From: Schauerella fraxinea | GTDB taxonomy: Bacteria > Pseudomonadota > Gammaproteobacteria > Burkholderiales > Burkholderiaceae_B | DNA length: 64,000 nt | Direction of reading: 5' to 3' | Assembly: GCA_030849965.1 (NCBI GenBank) | Contig: JAVDKL010000001.1 | Coordinates: 2,338,554 to 2,402,553 of the forward strand | Shown here: piece by piece, positions 55,921 through 63,803 of the stretch | Layout of the letters: every line of letters starts with the position of its first letter | How positions within the stretch are numbered: position 1 is the first letter of the stretch | Notes under the pieces: model-generated | Seen by the model: the letters and a program-made list of their open reading frames with translations, nothing else | Databases searched by the model: none | Told to the model about the DNA's origin: nothing | Made by a program: the position numbers and the translations under genes

Positions 55921-56748
55921 TCAACCCAACTGGCGATAGACCTCTTCAGATACCCGCAACAGCTCCGCGCGCTCGATATCGCCCGAGAGCGCGTAGCCGA
56001 ACTGTTCGTCTACCCAATAGAACACGTTGACCTCGCCTTCCCGTGAAAAACGAAACGCCGATTTATCGCCGGCCGCTTCGCGCGTCACGTAGAGCGTGAG
56101 GCGGCGGCCGTCATGGGCCGAGTACATGAACTGCGCCACCGGCCCCACACCGCCGGGCAATAGCCGTCCCCCCACCAACGCATAACCCACGTCGCCCAGA
56201 TGCGGCGGCCGCACCGTCGCGCCAAGGCGTTTCGTCAACCAGGTCGCCAAGGCCTGCTCCTGATCGGCGCCCACCTCCACCGGCCGACGCACCTCCGGCG
56301 TGTACACCGCATGCGCCACCGCAGCGCGGTGCACGAAGCCACCCACATCGCCCGCCTTCGTTGCCACGGCAGTCGCCGGTTGACGCAGGGCCAGTGCGCG
56401 TTGATCCCATTCGCCGCGCACCACCCAGGCACCGACGCCGCTGGCCACCGTCATCAACACGGCGGCCGCAGCCGCCAGCCAGCGCGGCGGTCGTGCCGGC
56501 GGCCTTGCTGCGAAGCGCAATGGAATCGCCTCGTCCGCCACCTGATCGAAGGCTTGCTTCAACATCATTTTCTGGCGCGTCCACGCATCGACGTTTGCAC
56601 GCGCGTCGGCATGTGTGCTTAAAAACGCCTCAACGTCGGATCGTCGGCCAGCCGTCAATACACCATCGACGTAGGCGTGCAGATCGGCTTCCGTAATTGG
56701 TGAGCCGGGCGTGGCCTTCAGGGTCAGCGTGTCCTTGTCTTTCATCAT
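55921..56748 (-). CDS. Transmembrane anti-sigma factor
   Basis: The 275-residue protein has an N-terminal cytoplasmic anti-sigma domain (ITEADLHAYVDGVLTAGRR, the usual EADLHAYVDG motif), one membrane helix at about residues 90-110, and a periplasmic C-terminal domain. It resembles RsiW/FecR-like regulators that hold an ECF sigma factor inactive. Its start overlaps the stop of the sigma factor gene (ATGA), the typical pair arrangement. A zinc-type HxxxCxxC motif is not seen. Confidence 0.87.
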   Translation of the reverse strand: MMKDKDTLTLKATPGSPITEADLHAYVDGVLTAGRRSDVEAFLSTHADARANVDAWTRQKMMLKQAFDQVADEAIPLRFAARPPARPPRWLAAAAAVLMTVASGVGAWVVRGEWDQRALALRQPATAVATKAGDVGGFVHRAAVAHAVYTPEVRRPVEVGADQEQALATWLTKRLGATVRPPHLGDVGYALVGGRLLPGGVGPVAQFMYSAHDGRRLTLYVTREAAGDKSAFRFSREGEVNVFYWVDEQFGYALSGDIERAELLRVSEEVYRQLG

Positions 56749-57257
56749 TTCACCCGCCGTAGCGGCGTTACCGGCTCACGCCCCGCCATCATGGCGGCCA
56801 GGCGCTCACGGCCACGCGACAAGCGCGACATGATCGTTCCCACGGGAACGTCGAGCGCGCGTGCCGCTTCCTTGTAGCTGAGTTCTTCCACTGTGATCAG
56901 CAGCAGCACTGCGCGCACATCCGGATTCAAGCGTTGCAGCAAGCGATCCAGATCGCGCACTTCCAGACCATCCGATTGCTGCGCCCGCACCGGCACAGCG
57001 GCGATCGCGTCGTCATCGTGCACGGTGTCGCGCAGGCGGCGTGCACGGACGCCATCGATGAACACGTTGTGCATGATGCCGAACAGCCACGCGCGCAGTT
57101 CGCCTTGGCGCCGCCACATCGAAAGGCGGCGCCAGGCGTGCTCCAGCGTATCTTGAACCAGATCGTCCGCGCGTGCGGCATCGGCGGTCAGCCCACGCGC
57201 ATACCGCCGCAAACTTGGGATACAAGCGACGATCTCAGCTTCCTGCCGCGCACCCAT
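56745..57257 (-). CDS. ECF RNA polymerase sigma factor
   Basis: This 170-residue ECF sigma factor has region 2 (ADDLVQDTLEHAWRR, WLFGIMHNVFID) and region 4 (ELSYKEAARALDVPVGTIMSRLSRGRERL). It directs RNA polymerase to stress promoters when freed from the anti-sigma factor encoded by the overlapping downstream gene. The class with a DUF-type anti-sigma partner is frequent in this group. The gene for a PF03640 protein follows upstream on the same strand, 22 bases away. Confidence 0.92.
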   Translation of the reverse strand: MGARQEAEIVACIPSLRRYARGLTADAARADDLVQDTLEHAWRRLSMWRRQGELRAWLFGIMHNVFIDGVRARRLRDTVHDDDAIAAVPVRAQQSDGLEVRDLDRLLQRLNPDVRAVLLLITVEELSYKEAARALDVPVGTIMSRLSRGRERLAAMMAGREPVTPLRRVK

Positions 57258-57279
57258 ATGAGAGCGTCAGTTGAAGCGC

Positions 57280-57657
57280 TTAGGGCTTGACGACGTGCCA
57301 GACGTCTTTGAACTTGTCGCCCGTTTTGTCGCCGGCTTTCGTGTCCTTGGCGAACAGGTACAGCGGCTGCCCCTTGTAAGCCCACTGCTTGCCACCGTCA
57401 TCGCGCGTGACGATGCTCCAGTCACCCGAGGCTTTCGCATTGGCATCGGCCATCACGGGCGGCCAGGCCTTCGCGCAACCGTCGTTGCACATGCTTTTGC
57501 CGCTACCGGCTTTGTCGTTGTCGAAGGTGTACACGGTCATGCCGGCACTGTTGACCAACATGCCGTCCTTTGCCTTGGGCGCCATTTCGGCGTGCGCCGA
57601 GGCGGCGAACAGGCTGGCGGCGGCCAGGGCAAATGCTGCTGTTGTACGAAACGTCAT
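57280..57657 (-). CDS. Secreted PF03640 (COG4315) repeat protein
   Basis: The 125-residue precursor has a signal peptide ending at ASAHAE and two 'secreted repeat of unknown function' units: GMTVYTFDNDKAGSGKSMC...CAKAWPP and the degenerate KGQPLYLFAKDTKAGDKTGD. Two cysteines in CNDGC are conserved in the family. It precedes the ECF sigma/anti-sigma genes on the same strand and could be part of that regulon or operon. One 46-base direct repeat lies 44 bases upstream of its start. Confidence 0.85.
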   Translation of the reverse strand: MTFRTTAAFALAAASLFAASAHAEMAPKAKDGMLVNSAGMTVYTFDNDKAGSGKSMCNDGCAKAWPPVMADANAKASGDWSIVTRDDGGKQWAYKGQPLYLFAKDTKAGDKTGDKFKDVWHVVKP

Positions 57658-57700
57658 GATGAACCTCGCAGGTGGAAAAAGGGGGACCACAACCGGATAG

Positions 57701-57746
57701 ACGGACAGCCTACGCCGTTTATTCCGTCCGCTGCGAAGATATTTTC
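57701..57746. repeat. 46-base direct repeat, left copy
   Basis: These 46 bases, starting ACGGACAGCCTACGCCG and ending GATATTTTC, are identical to 58576-58621. The two copies bracket the DUF4160-DUF2442 pair. Inside, ACGGA (57701-57705) and TCCGT (57723-57727) form short inverted arms with a 17-base spacer. The left copy lies in the upstream region of the PF03640 gene. Confidence 0.95.
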
Positions 57747-57858
57747 GGATGATCATTTTGAGCTGGATATTTTTGCGTCACGCCCCGGTCGGCCTTATGT
57801 CGGAACGCCTAGAACACCTATTGAAACGCTTAACCCAAGAAGCTTGGATTTTTAATCG

Positions 57859-58107
57859 ATGCCGACGATAATGACGTGTTCCGGACTGCGCACAGTGATC
57901 TATTCGAACGATCACCGCCCTGCGCATGTTCACGTTCAAGGACGCGGCCATGAGGCCGTCTTCGCCTTGCACTGTCCTGATGGGCCGCCAGTATTACGTG
58001 AAAACGATGGCTTCTCCCAAAAGGAAGTAAACCGAATCGCGGCCGATCTGTTTCGCCGCATTGCAGCGCTTTGCCAAGCGTGGAGGACGCTTCATGGCCA
58101 TTACTGA
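57859..58107 (+). CDS. DUF4160 protein (possible toxin-antitoxin partner)
   Basis: The 82-residue protein matches DUF4160: MPTI at the start, VIYSNDHRPAHVHVQG at residues 13-28 and a C-terminal GFSQKEVNRIAADLF helix. DUF4160 genes are commonly followed by DUF2442 genes, and the pair is often discussed as a toxin-antitoxin-like module, although the mechanism is not settled. Here the downstream DUF2442 gene begins 14 bases before this gene ends, so they are coupled. It lies inside the 46-base repeat bracket. Confidence 0.82.
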   Translation: MPTIMTCSGLRTVIYSNDHRPAHVHVQGRGHEAVFALHCPDGPPVLRENDGFSQKEVNRIAADLFRRIAALCQAWRTLHGHY

Positions 58108-58573
58108 ACGAGAATATGATGCAGCCACCGCACGCGGTGAAACCACTCAACTTGCGTTTCCCTCGGTCATCGACGTCCGCTACAACAAGCGCACGGCACG
58201 GCTGGTTTTTACGATGACCACCGATGTGCACATCGCCGTTCGGCTCGCCGACATTCGCGGCCTGGAGAACGTCGATTCAGCTGATCTCGTCGATCCTCAG
58301 ATCAGTCCTTCAGGCTTGGGCGTCCACTTCCCCAAAGCCGATGTCGACATCTATATCCCCAGCCTGCTTGAAGCGTGTTTGGGTCTGCAGCGCTGGCTTG
58401 CGGCGCAACGCGGCAAAGCTGGCGGGTCGGCAAGAACGCCGGCCAAGGCAGACGCTGCTCGCGCAAACGGTAAACGCGGCGGCCGCCCTCGAATCGTTGT
58501 TCCCGCAGCAGGGCAACCGCCGATTACTGCACGCTCGACCACAACACCGCGTCCAGGCAAAAAAGCGGCCTGA
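58094..58573 (+). CDS. DUF2442 protein with C-terminal AT-hook-like tail
   Basis: The 159-residue protein has a DUF2442 domain at about residues 15-105 (FPSVIDVRYNKRTARLVF, then SPSGLGVHFPKADVDIYIPSLLE in part) and a basic 50-residue tail with GRPR at residues 130-133, an AT-hook core that would bind the DNA minor groove. Most DUF2442 proteins are about 80-100 residues, so the tail is extra. GGAGG lies 8 bases before the ATG. By family context it may be the DNA-binding, antitoxin-like partner of the overlapping DUF4160 gene; this is inference. Confidence 0.82.
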   Translation: MAITEREYDAATARGETTQLAFPSVIDVRYNKRTARLVFTMTTDVHIAVRLADIRGLENVDSADLVDPQISPSGLGVHFPKADVDIYIPSLLEACLGLQRWLAAQRGKAGGSARTPAKADAARANGKRGGRPRIVVPAAGQPPITARSTTTPRPGKKAA

Positions 58574-58575
58574 GA

Positions 58576-58621
58576 ACGGACAGCCTACGCCGTTTATTCC
58601 GTCCGCTGCGAAGATATTTTC
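58576..58621. repeat. 46-base direct repeat, right copy
   Basis: This is a perfect copy of 57701-57746 in the same orientation, 875 bases away. It begins 3 bases after the DUF2442 stop and ends 11 bases before the stop of the minus-strand GntR gene. Confidence 0.95.
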
Positions 58622-58632
58622 TACGCGCCGAT

Positions 58633-59436
58633 CTACGCCCACCCTTCGAGGCGCAGCGTCGATCGCACCAGCCGTTGCTCGTCCTGCTCGATGTCGTTCA
58701 AACTGTCCCGCACGCTTTCGACGTGGTCGATTGCAGCCCGGCGTGCCTGCTCGGGCAAGCGCCCGGTCACGGCATTGAACAGATCGGCATGCTGCGTATC
58801 GATCATGCGTTTCTGCGGCTGGCGATGATAGAGATTGTTCACACACGCAAAGACCGACGTCAGCATCAGATCGTTGAGTGACTGCTGCGTATGCACCAAC
58901 ACCGAGTTGTGCGATGCCTGACACACCGCAAGATGAAAGGCATGATCGAGTCGCGCATGCACGGAGGTGTCGGCATCTTGCGATTGCGCATCCAGCATGT
59001 CCTGGTAACGCCGGCGGATCATGATGAAATCGGCGTCGGTGCCGCGCGTGGCGGCCAACCGGGCCGATTCACCCTCCAACAACGCCCGCACCTCAAACAA
59101 GTCATACAACGTGCGCGGTTGCGAGCTGAATAGATGCATCAAGGGCGAGGCGTCCAGCCGCGTCATGCCCGACACGACCGAGCCCTTGCCCTGCGCCGTG
59201 GTGATGATGCCGCGCGCACGCAGCAGTTGCAGTCCCTCGCGCAGCGCGCTGCGCGACACCCCAAGCTTTTCGGTCAAGCGCCGCTCGGACGGCAGCAACT
59301 GGCCCGCCTTCAACACGCCGTCGACGATCAATTGCTCGATCCGCTCGGCCACCACGTCGGCGACCTGCCGCGCAGGCGCCGGCGACGCCGATGCAGTTCC
59401 GGGATCGGCGGCAATAAGGGGGGACGGCGCGTACAT
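58633..59436 (-). CDS. GntR/FadR (FCD) family regulator, probable glycolate/glyoxylate regulator
   Basis: The 267-residue protein has a GntR winged helix (LPSERRLTEKLGVSRSALRE, then GLQLLRARGIITTAQGKG) and an FCD effector domain with the metal-binding histidine region HARLDHAFHLAVCQASHN. FCD regulators bind small carboxylates. It is divergent from a GlcG-like gene and malate synthase G, with two operator-like palindromes between them, so it likely responds to glycolate or glyoxylate, as GlcC does. Other carboxylates remain possible. Confidence 0.9.
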   Translation of the reverse strand: MYAPSPLIAADPGTASASPAPARQVADVVAERIEQLIVDGVLKAGQLLPSERRLTEKLGVSRSALREGLQLLRARGIITTAQGKGSVVSGMTRLDASPLMHLFSSQPRTLYDLFEVRALLEGESARLAATRGTDADFIMIRRRYQDMLDAQSQDADTSVHARLDHAFHLAVCQASHNSVLVHTQQSLNDLMLTSVFACVNNLYHRQPQKRMIDTQHADLFNAVTGRLPEQARRAAIDHVESVRDSLNDIEQDEQRLVRSTLRLEGWA

Positions 59437-59450
59437 AAGCTCTCTCTTTT

Positions 59451-59465
59451 ACTGGTCATACCAGT
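59451..59465. promoter_or_regulatory. GntR/FCD operator candidate, site 1
   Basis: ACTGGT-CAT-ACCAGT is a perfect palindrome 14 bases upstream of the regulator start. It fits the TNGTNNNACNA core of FadR-subfamily operators such as LldR and PdhR sites. It overlaps the regulator's own leader, suggesting autoregulation. Confidence 0.75.
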
Positions 59466-59558
59466 TTATCTGCTGCCGGCAGCCAGAACGAATTCGCCAT
59501 GCAATCCCCTGATATTAAAGAGGATCGCACCAATCCCGGCAAGCCGGTCGGGTCACAA

Positions 59559-59572
59559 ACTGGTATGACCAG
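59559..59572. promoter_or_regulatory. GntR/FCD operator candidate, site 2
   Basis: CTGGT-ATG-ACCAG repeats the half-sites of site 1 with the same 3-base spacer, about 95 bases away and closer to the GlcG-like gene. The two sites together suit control of both divergent promoters, possibly with DNA looping. Confidence 0.7.
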
Positions 59573-59665
59573 CACCCCGCACGGTGGACAGCCTGCGTAC
59601 AGTTGGCGATGATGGTGGCGACACCGCCTATTGCGGCTCCCTATCGATCACAGGAAAAAAAGCTC

Positions 59666-60073
59666 ATGCAGACCAAAGCCATCCTCGCCCATTCCGACGT
59701 CGCCCGCATCCTGACTGCCGCCAGACGCGTTGCGCTGGACAACAAGTGGGCCGTGACGATCGCCGTGGTCGACGATGGCGGTCATCCGCTGGCGCTGGAA
59801 CGCCTGGATGGCTGCGCCCCGATCGGCGCCTACATCGCCACCGAAAAAGCACGCACGTCGGCCCTGGGCCGGCGTGAATCGAAAGGCTATGAAGACATGA
59901 TCAACGGCGGCCGCACGGCGTTCCTGTCGGCGCCGATCCTGCAAGGCACGCTCGAAGGCGGCGTGCCCATCGTGGTCGACGGCCACGTCGTCGGCGCCGT
60001 CGGCGTCTCGGGCGTGAAGTCGGATCAGGATGCGCAGTGCGCGCGCGCCGGCGCACAAGCCGTCACCGCCTAA
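59666..60073 (+). CDS. GlcG/HbpS-family protein
   Basis: The 135-residue protein has the GlcG/HbpS (DUF336) pattern: [29 protein letters not shown], and the C-terminal [23 protein letters not shown] in part. Members bind haem or corrinoid-like ligands and are often found in glycolate operons. It lies 13 bases before glcB and is divergent from the FCD regulator, so it belongs to the glyoxylate-use operon. Its exact role is unknown. Confidence 0.88.
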   Translation: MQTKAILAHSDVARILTAARRVALDNKWAVTIAVVDDGGHPLALERLDGCAPIGAYIATEKARTSALGRRESKGYEDMINGGRTAFLSAPILQGTLEGGVPIVVDGHVVGAVGVSGVKSDQDAQCARAGAQAVTA

Positions 60074-60086
60074 CCAGGATTCCGTC

Positions 60087-62270
60087 ATGACAGATCGTAT
60101 CGATTGCCACGGCCTGCGGGTCGCGGCCACCCTGCACGCGTTTATCGAAAATGAGGCGTTGCCCGACACAGGCCTGGCGGCCGATGCCTTCTGGCAAGGC
60201 GCCGCCAAGCTTTACGCCGACCTCACGCCCCGCAATCAAGCATTGCTGGCCGAGCGCGACCGGCTCCAGGCCGAATTGGACACCTGGCACCGCGCGCACC
60301 CCGGCGCGATCGCCGATCCCGCGGCCTACCGCGCGTTTCTCGAAGAGATCGGCTACCTCGTCACGCCGCCTGAAACGGTGCAGGCCACCACGCAAAACGT
60401 CGACATCGAAATCGCCACCCAGGCCGGTCCACAATTGGTCGTGCCGATGTCCAATGCCCGCTATGCGTTGAACGCCGCCAATGCGCGCTGGGGCAGTTTG
60501 TACGATGCGCTCTACGGTACCGATGCCTTGCCGGAAACCGGCGGCGCCGAGCGCACCAAAGCCTACAACCCCGCGCGCGGCGCGGCCGTGGTCGCTTACG
60601 CCCGCAAGGTGCTCGATCGCGCAGCTCCGCTGGTGCGCGGCTCGCACGCCGATGCCACCGGCTATCGCGTGGCCGACGGCAAGCTGCTGGTCACGCTGCC
60701 CGAGGGTGAGGTGCAACTGGCGCAACTCGAGCGCTTCGTGGGCTTTCAAGGCGATGCCGCCAAACCGCTCGCCGTACTGCTGCGCGTCAATGGCCTGCAT
60801 CTCGACATTCAGTTCGACGCCACCCATCCGATCGGCAAAACCGACGCCGCGCACATCAAGGACGTCCTGGTCGAGGCGGCCATCTCGACCATCATGGACT
60901 GCGAAGACTCGGTCGCCGCTGTCGACGCAGCCGACAAGACGCTGATCTATCGCAACTGGCTGGGCCTGATGCAGGGCGACTTGACCGAGTCAGTGACCAA
61001 GGATGGCAAGACGTTCACGCGCAAGCTCAATGACGACCGCCGCTACACCACCCCCGATGGCGGCGAACTGGTACTGCATGGCCGCTCGCTGCTGTTCGTG
61101 CGCAACGTTGGCCATTTGATGACCAACCCGTCGATCCAGGACGCACAAGGCCGCGATTTGCCCGAGGGGATTCTCGACGCCATCGTGACCAGCCTGGCCG
61201 CCCTGCACGACCGCAAACGCCGCGGCAACTCGCGCGAAGGTTCGATCTACATCGTCAAACCGAAGATGCACGGCCCGGACGAAGTGGCTTTTGCCAATAC
61301 GTTGTTCGACCGCGTCGAAGACCTGCTCGGCCTGCCGCGCTACACGATCAAGATGGGCATCATGGACGAGGAACGCCGCACCAGCGTCAACCTCAAGGCC
61401 TGCATTGCTGCCGCCGCAAACCGCGTTGCGTTCATCAACACGGGCTTTCTCGACCGCACCGGCGATGAGATGCACACGGCCATGGAAGCCGGTCCGATGC
61501 GCCGCAAGGGCGACATGAAAAGCACCCGCTGGATCGCGGCTTACGAACGCAGCAATGTGCTGGTCGGCCTGGCCTGCGGCCTGCGCGGCCGCGCGCAGAT
61601 CGGTAAGGGCATGTGGGCGATGCCCGACCTGATGGCCGCGATGCTGGAGCAAAAGATCGCGCACCCCAAGGCCGGCGCCACCACGGCGTGGGTGCCCTCG
61701 CCCACGGCCGCCACCCTGCACGCGTTGCACTATCACGAGGTGGATGTGGGCGCGGTCCAGACGCGCCTGCAAAAAGAAGCTGGCGGCGACGAGCGGGATG
61801 CGCTGTTGGATGGTTTGCTGGACGTCCCGGTGGGCGATCCTTCGCAATGGTCGGCCGACGATATCCGCAGCGAACTCGACAACAACGTGCAAGGCATTCT
61901 CGGCTACGTGGTGCGCTGGATCGACCAAGGCATCGGCTGCTCCAAGGTGCCGGATATCCACGACGTGGGGCTGATGGAAGATCGCGCCACCCTGCGCATT
62001 TCGAGCCAGCATATCGCCAACTGGCTGCGTCACGGCATCGCCACCGACGCCCAGGTGCGCGAAACCTTCGAGCGCATGGCGCAAGTGGTCGACCAGCAAA
62101 ATGCCGGCGATCCGCTGTACCGCCCGATGGCGAAGCATGCCGACACATCGCTCGCGTTCCAGGCGGCACAAGCCCTGGTATTCGAAGGCCGCGCGCAACC
62201 CAACGGCTATACCGAGCCGTTGCTGCATGCGTACCGCCTGCGGCTGAAGGGCGAAGCGACTGCGGCGTGA
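60087..62270 (+). CDS. glcB: Malate synthase G
   Basis: The 727-residue enzyme condenses glyoxylate with acetyl-CoA to malate. Length fits malate synthase G (about 723), not the shorter A form. Conserved parts include [28 protein letters not shown] and [12 protein letters not shown], with the catalytic base region further on at [14 protein letters not shown]. It follows the GlcG-like gene by 13 bases. Glycolate oxidase genes (glcDEF) are not in the window, so glyoxylate may come from another source. Confidence 0.95.
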   Translation: MTDRIDCHGLRVAATLHAFIENEALPDTGLAADAFWQGAAKLYADLTPRNQALLAERDRLQAELDTWHRAHPGAIADPAAYRAFLEEIGYLVTPPETVQATTQNVDIEIATQAGPQLVVPMSNARYALNAANARWGSLYDALYGTDALPETGGAERTKAYNPARGAAVVAYARKVLDRAAPLVRGSHADATGYRVADGKLLVTLPEGEVQLAQLERFVGFQGDAAKPLAVLLRVNGLHLDIQFDATHPIGKTDAAHIKDVLVEAAISTIMDCEDSVAAVDAADKTLIYRNWLGLMQGDLTESVTKDGKTFTRKLNDDRRYTTPDGGELVLHGRSLLFVRNVGHLMTNPSIQDAQGRDLPEGILDAIVTSLAALHDRKRRGNSREGSIYIVKPKMHGPDEVAFANTLFDRVEDLLGLPRYTIKMGIMDEERRTSVNLKACIAAAANRVAFINTGFLDRTGDEMHTAMEAGPMRRKGDMKSTRWIAAYERSNVLVGLACGLRGRAQIGKGMWAMPDLMAAMLEQKIAHPKAGATTAWVPSPTAATLHALHYHEVDVGAVQTRLQKEAGGDERDALLDGLLDVPVGDPSQWSADDIRSELDNNVQGILGYVVRWIDQGIGCSKVPDIHDVGLMEDRATLRISSQHIANWLRHGIATDAQVRETFERMAQVVDQQNAGDPLYRPMAKHADTSLAFQAAQALVFEGRAQPNGYTEPLLHAYRLRLKGEATAA

Positions 62271-62288
62271 AGAAGCGTGCATGACGCC

Positions 62289-62326
62289 TGGCCGGTGTCC
62301 CTGACGACAGTCTGGAGGACCGGCCA
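62289..62326. other. Inverted repeat after glcB
   Basis: TGGCCGGT (62289-62296) and ACCGGCCA (62319-62326) are perfect 8-base arms with a 22-base spacer, 18 bases after the glcB stop. There is no T run. It may stabilise the mRNA end or act as a weak terminator. Confidence 0.35.
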
Positions 62327-62425
62327 AGCGCATTCCCGTCGTTGGCCGCATCGTTGCACGCCGGGGCGCTGGTCAGATCGGTGAGCGGGGCTTATCCTTG
62401 AGGCACATTCGTATCGGATACTGCC

Positions 62426-63364
62426 ATGGATCGCCGCCGCTTTATCGCTCGCACCGCCGCTTTTTCCGCCATCCCGTTCTTCGCGCATGCGGCCGACGAG
62501 ACGCCCGAGTCCAAAGTATTCATGGACTACACACAGGCGCAACTCGACGCGGCCTATACGCAGGGCGATTGGGCGCCCAATGCGAAAGCGCTGATCGATG
62601 CCTACGACACCGACAGCGCGCGCGTGCGCGAGAAGTATCCGCCGAAAACGCTCGCCTACGGTGCGGGCGATGCCGAAACGATGGATGTGTTCGCGCCCAA
62701 GGATGCCGACAGCCGGCCGATCGTGATGTTCATCCATGGTGGCGCGTGGCGCTCGCTGAGCAAGTCATCGATGTCGGCCCATGCGCCGCTCTTCGTCGAC
62801 AACAACGTCATCTACATCGCGATCGACTTCAATAATCTACCCAACAACACCTTGCCCGGCATGGCCGAACAATGCCGCCGCGCTTTGATGCGCATCGCCC
62901 GCGTGGCGTCCACCTTCGGCGGCGACCCGCAAAAAATCTATGTGGCAGGCCACTCATCCGGCGCGCAACTGGCCTCGGTGCTGCTGACCACCGATTGGAG
63001 CAGCCGGGGCGAATCGTCGTCGATCATTCGCGGCGGAATCCTGTTGAGCGGCCCCTATGATTTGAAGCCCGTCATGCTGTCGTCGCGCGCGAAGTACGTG
63101 AAAATGACCGACAGCGAGCGCGATGCGATGAGCGCCGGCAACGGCCTCGACCGGCTACAGGCGCCCGTGCTGGTGGCGTGGGGCAGCGAAGAAAGTCCGG
63201 AGTTCAAACGTCAGGGGCGGCAATTTGCCGACGCCGTCAAAGGCCGCGACAAACTCGTCGACGCGATGGTGCTCGATGGGCTCAACCATTTCGAAGTGCC
63301 CAATCAGCTCAATCGTCCCGATTCCGCGCTCGCAAAAGCGGTGCTCAAGATGGTGACCGCCTAA
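62426..63364 (+). CDS. Tat-exported alpha/beta hydrolase
   Basis: The 312-residue precursor begins MDRRRFIARTAAFSAIPFFAHA, a twin-arginine-type signal, written here in two parts as MDRRRFIART and AAFSAIPFFAHA. The mature enzyme has the oxyanion motif HGGAW (104-108), the nucleophile elbow GHSSG with S177, and a C-terminal histidine in LNHFEV. This is the BD-FAE/arylformamidase-like branch of carboxylesterases. A periplasmic location makes it unlikely to be the missing kynurenine formamidase. It stands alone, 155 bases after glcB. Confidence 0.85.
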   Translation: MDRRRFIARTAAFSAIPFFAHAADETPESKVFMDYTQAQLDAAYTQGDWAPNAKALIDAYDTDSARVREKYPPKTLAYGAGDAETMDVFAPKDADSRPIVMFIHGGAWRSLSKSSMSAHAPLFVDNNVIYIAIDFNNLPNNTLPGMAEQCRRALMRIARVASTFGGDPQKIYVAGHSSGAQLASVLLTTDWSSRGESSSIIRGGILLSGPYDLKPVMLSSRAKYVKMTDSERDAMSAGNGLDRLQAPVLVAWGSEESPEFKRQGRQFADAVKGRDKLVDAMVLDGLNHFEVPNQLNRPDSALAKAVLKMVTA

Positions 63365-63449
63365 TCCGCAAGAAGCCGCAGGAAGCCCGCTGAGCGCCCG
63401 TTGAGCGCGCTCTTCGGGCCCGATCGAGCCCAAGCGGCGCCGCCACCGA

Positions 63450-63803
63450 TCAAGCGCGGTCGCCACGTGCCAGATAGGCTTGCGCGTCCTGACGCCATTG
63501 CGATGTGAGGCTGTGGATAACCCGCAGCAACTCGGCAACGGCGGCGGCATCTTCGTTCAATGCCGCCTGCTCCAGGTGCTGAAACTTCATGGCGATCACG
63601 GGCGCGCCCACCGTGGCTGCGCTCGAGCGCAGCGTATGGCCAATCTGCGCCACCACCGACCAGTTCGATTGCAGCACCGCGTTGCCCGCCGCCGCGTATT
63701 GGCGCTCGACGTTGTCGCTGAAAGTGTCGACGATCCGCACGACGAAATGACGCCCGCCCATGTCGAAGAATTCATCCAAAGGATGTGCGAAGGTATTGAT
63801 CAT
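63450..63803 (-). CDS. Hpt domain histidine-phosphotransfer protein
   Basis: This 117-residue protein is a single Hpt domain. The phosphorylatable histidine is H56 in IGHTLRSSAATVGA. It passes phosphate between receiver domains in a phosphorelay. Its ATG overlaps the stop of the upstream response-regulator frame that runs off the window edge, so the two work together. No sensor kinase is visible here. Confidence 0.85.
   Translation of the reverse strand: MINTFAHPLDEFFDMGGRHFVVRIVDTFSDNVERQYAAAGNAVLQSNWSVVAQIGHTLRSSAATVGAPVIAMKFQHLEQAALNEDAAAVAELLRVIHSLTSQWRQDAQAYLARGDRA

Larger units (their letters stand above)
57747..58575. mobile_element. Candidate mobile cassette between 46-base direct repeats
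   Basis: The segment holds two small plus-strand genes (DUF4160 and DUF2442) inserted between minus-strand genes, bounded by perfect 46-base direct repeats. The lead of about 110 bases is less GC-rich than the surroundings. No transposase or recombinase is inside, so if mobile it would need an enzyme from elsewhere or arise by recombination between dispersed repeats. The call rests on the exact repeats and the accessory-type content. Confidence 0.5.

Noticed and set aside
62426-63364. Missing kynurenine formamidase (kynB)
   Set aside because: The fold is similar, but a twin-arginine signal places it in the periplasm and it is far from kynUA.
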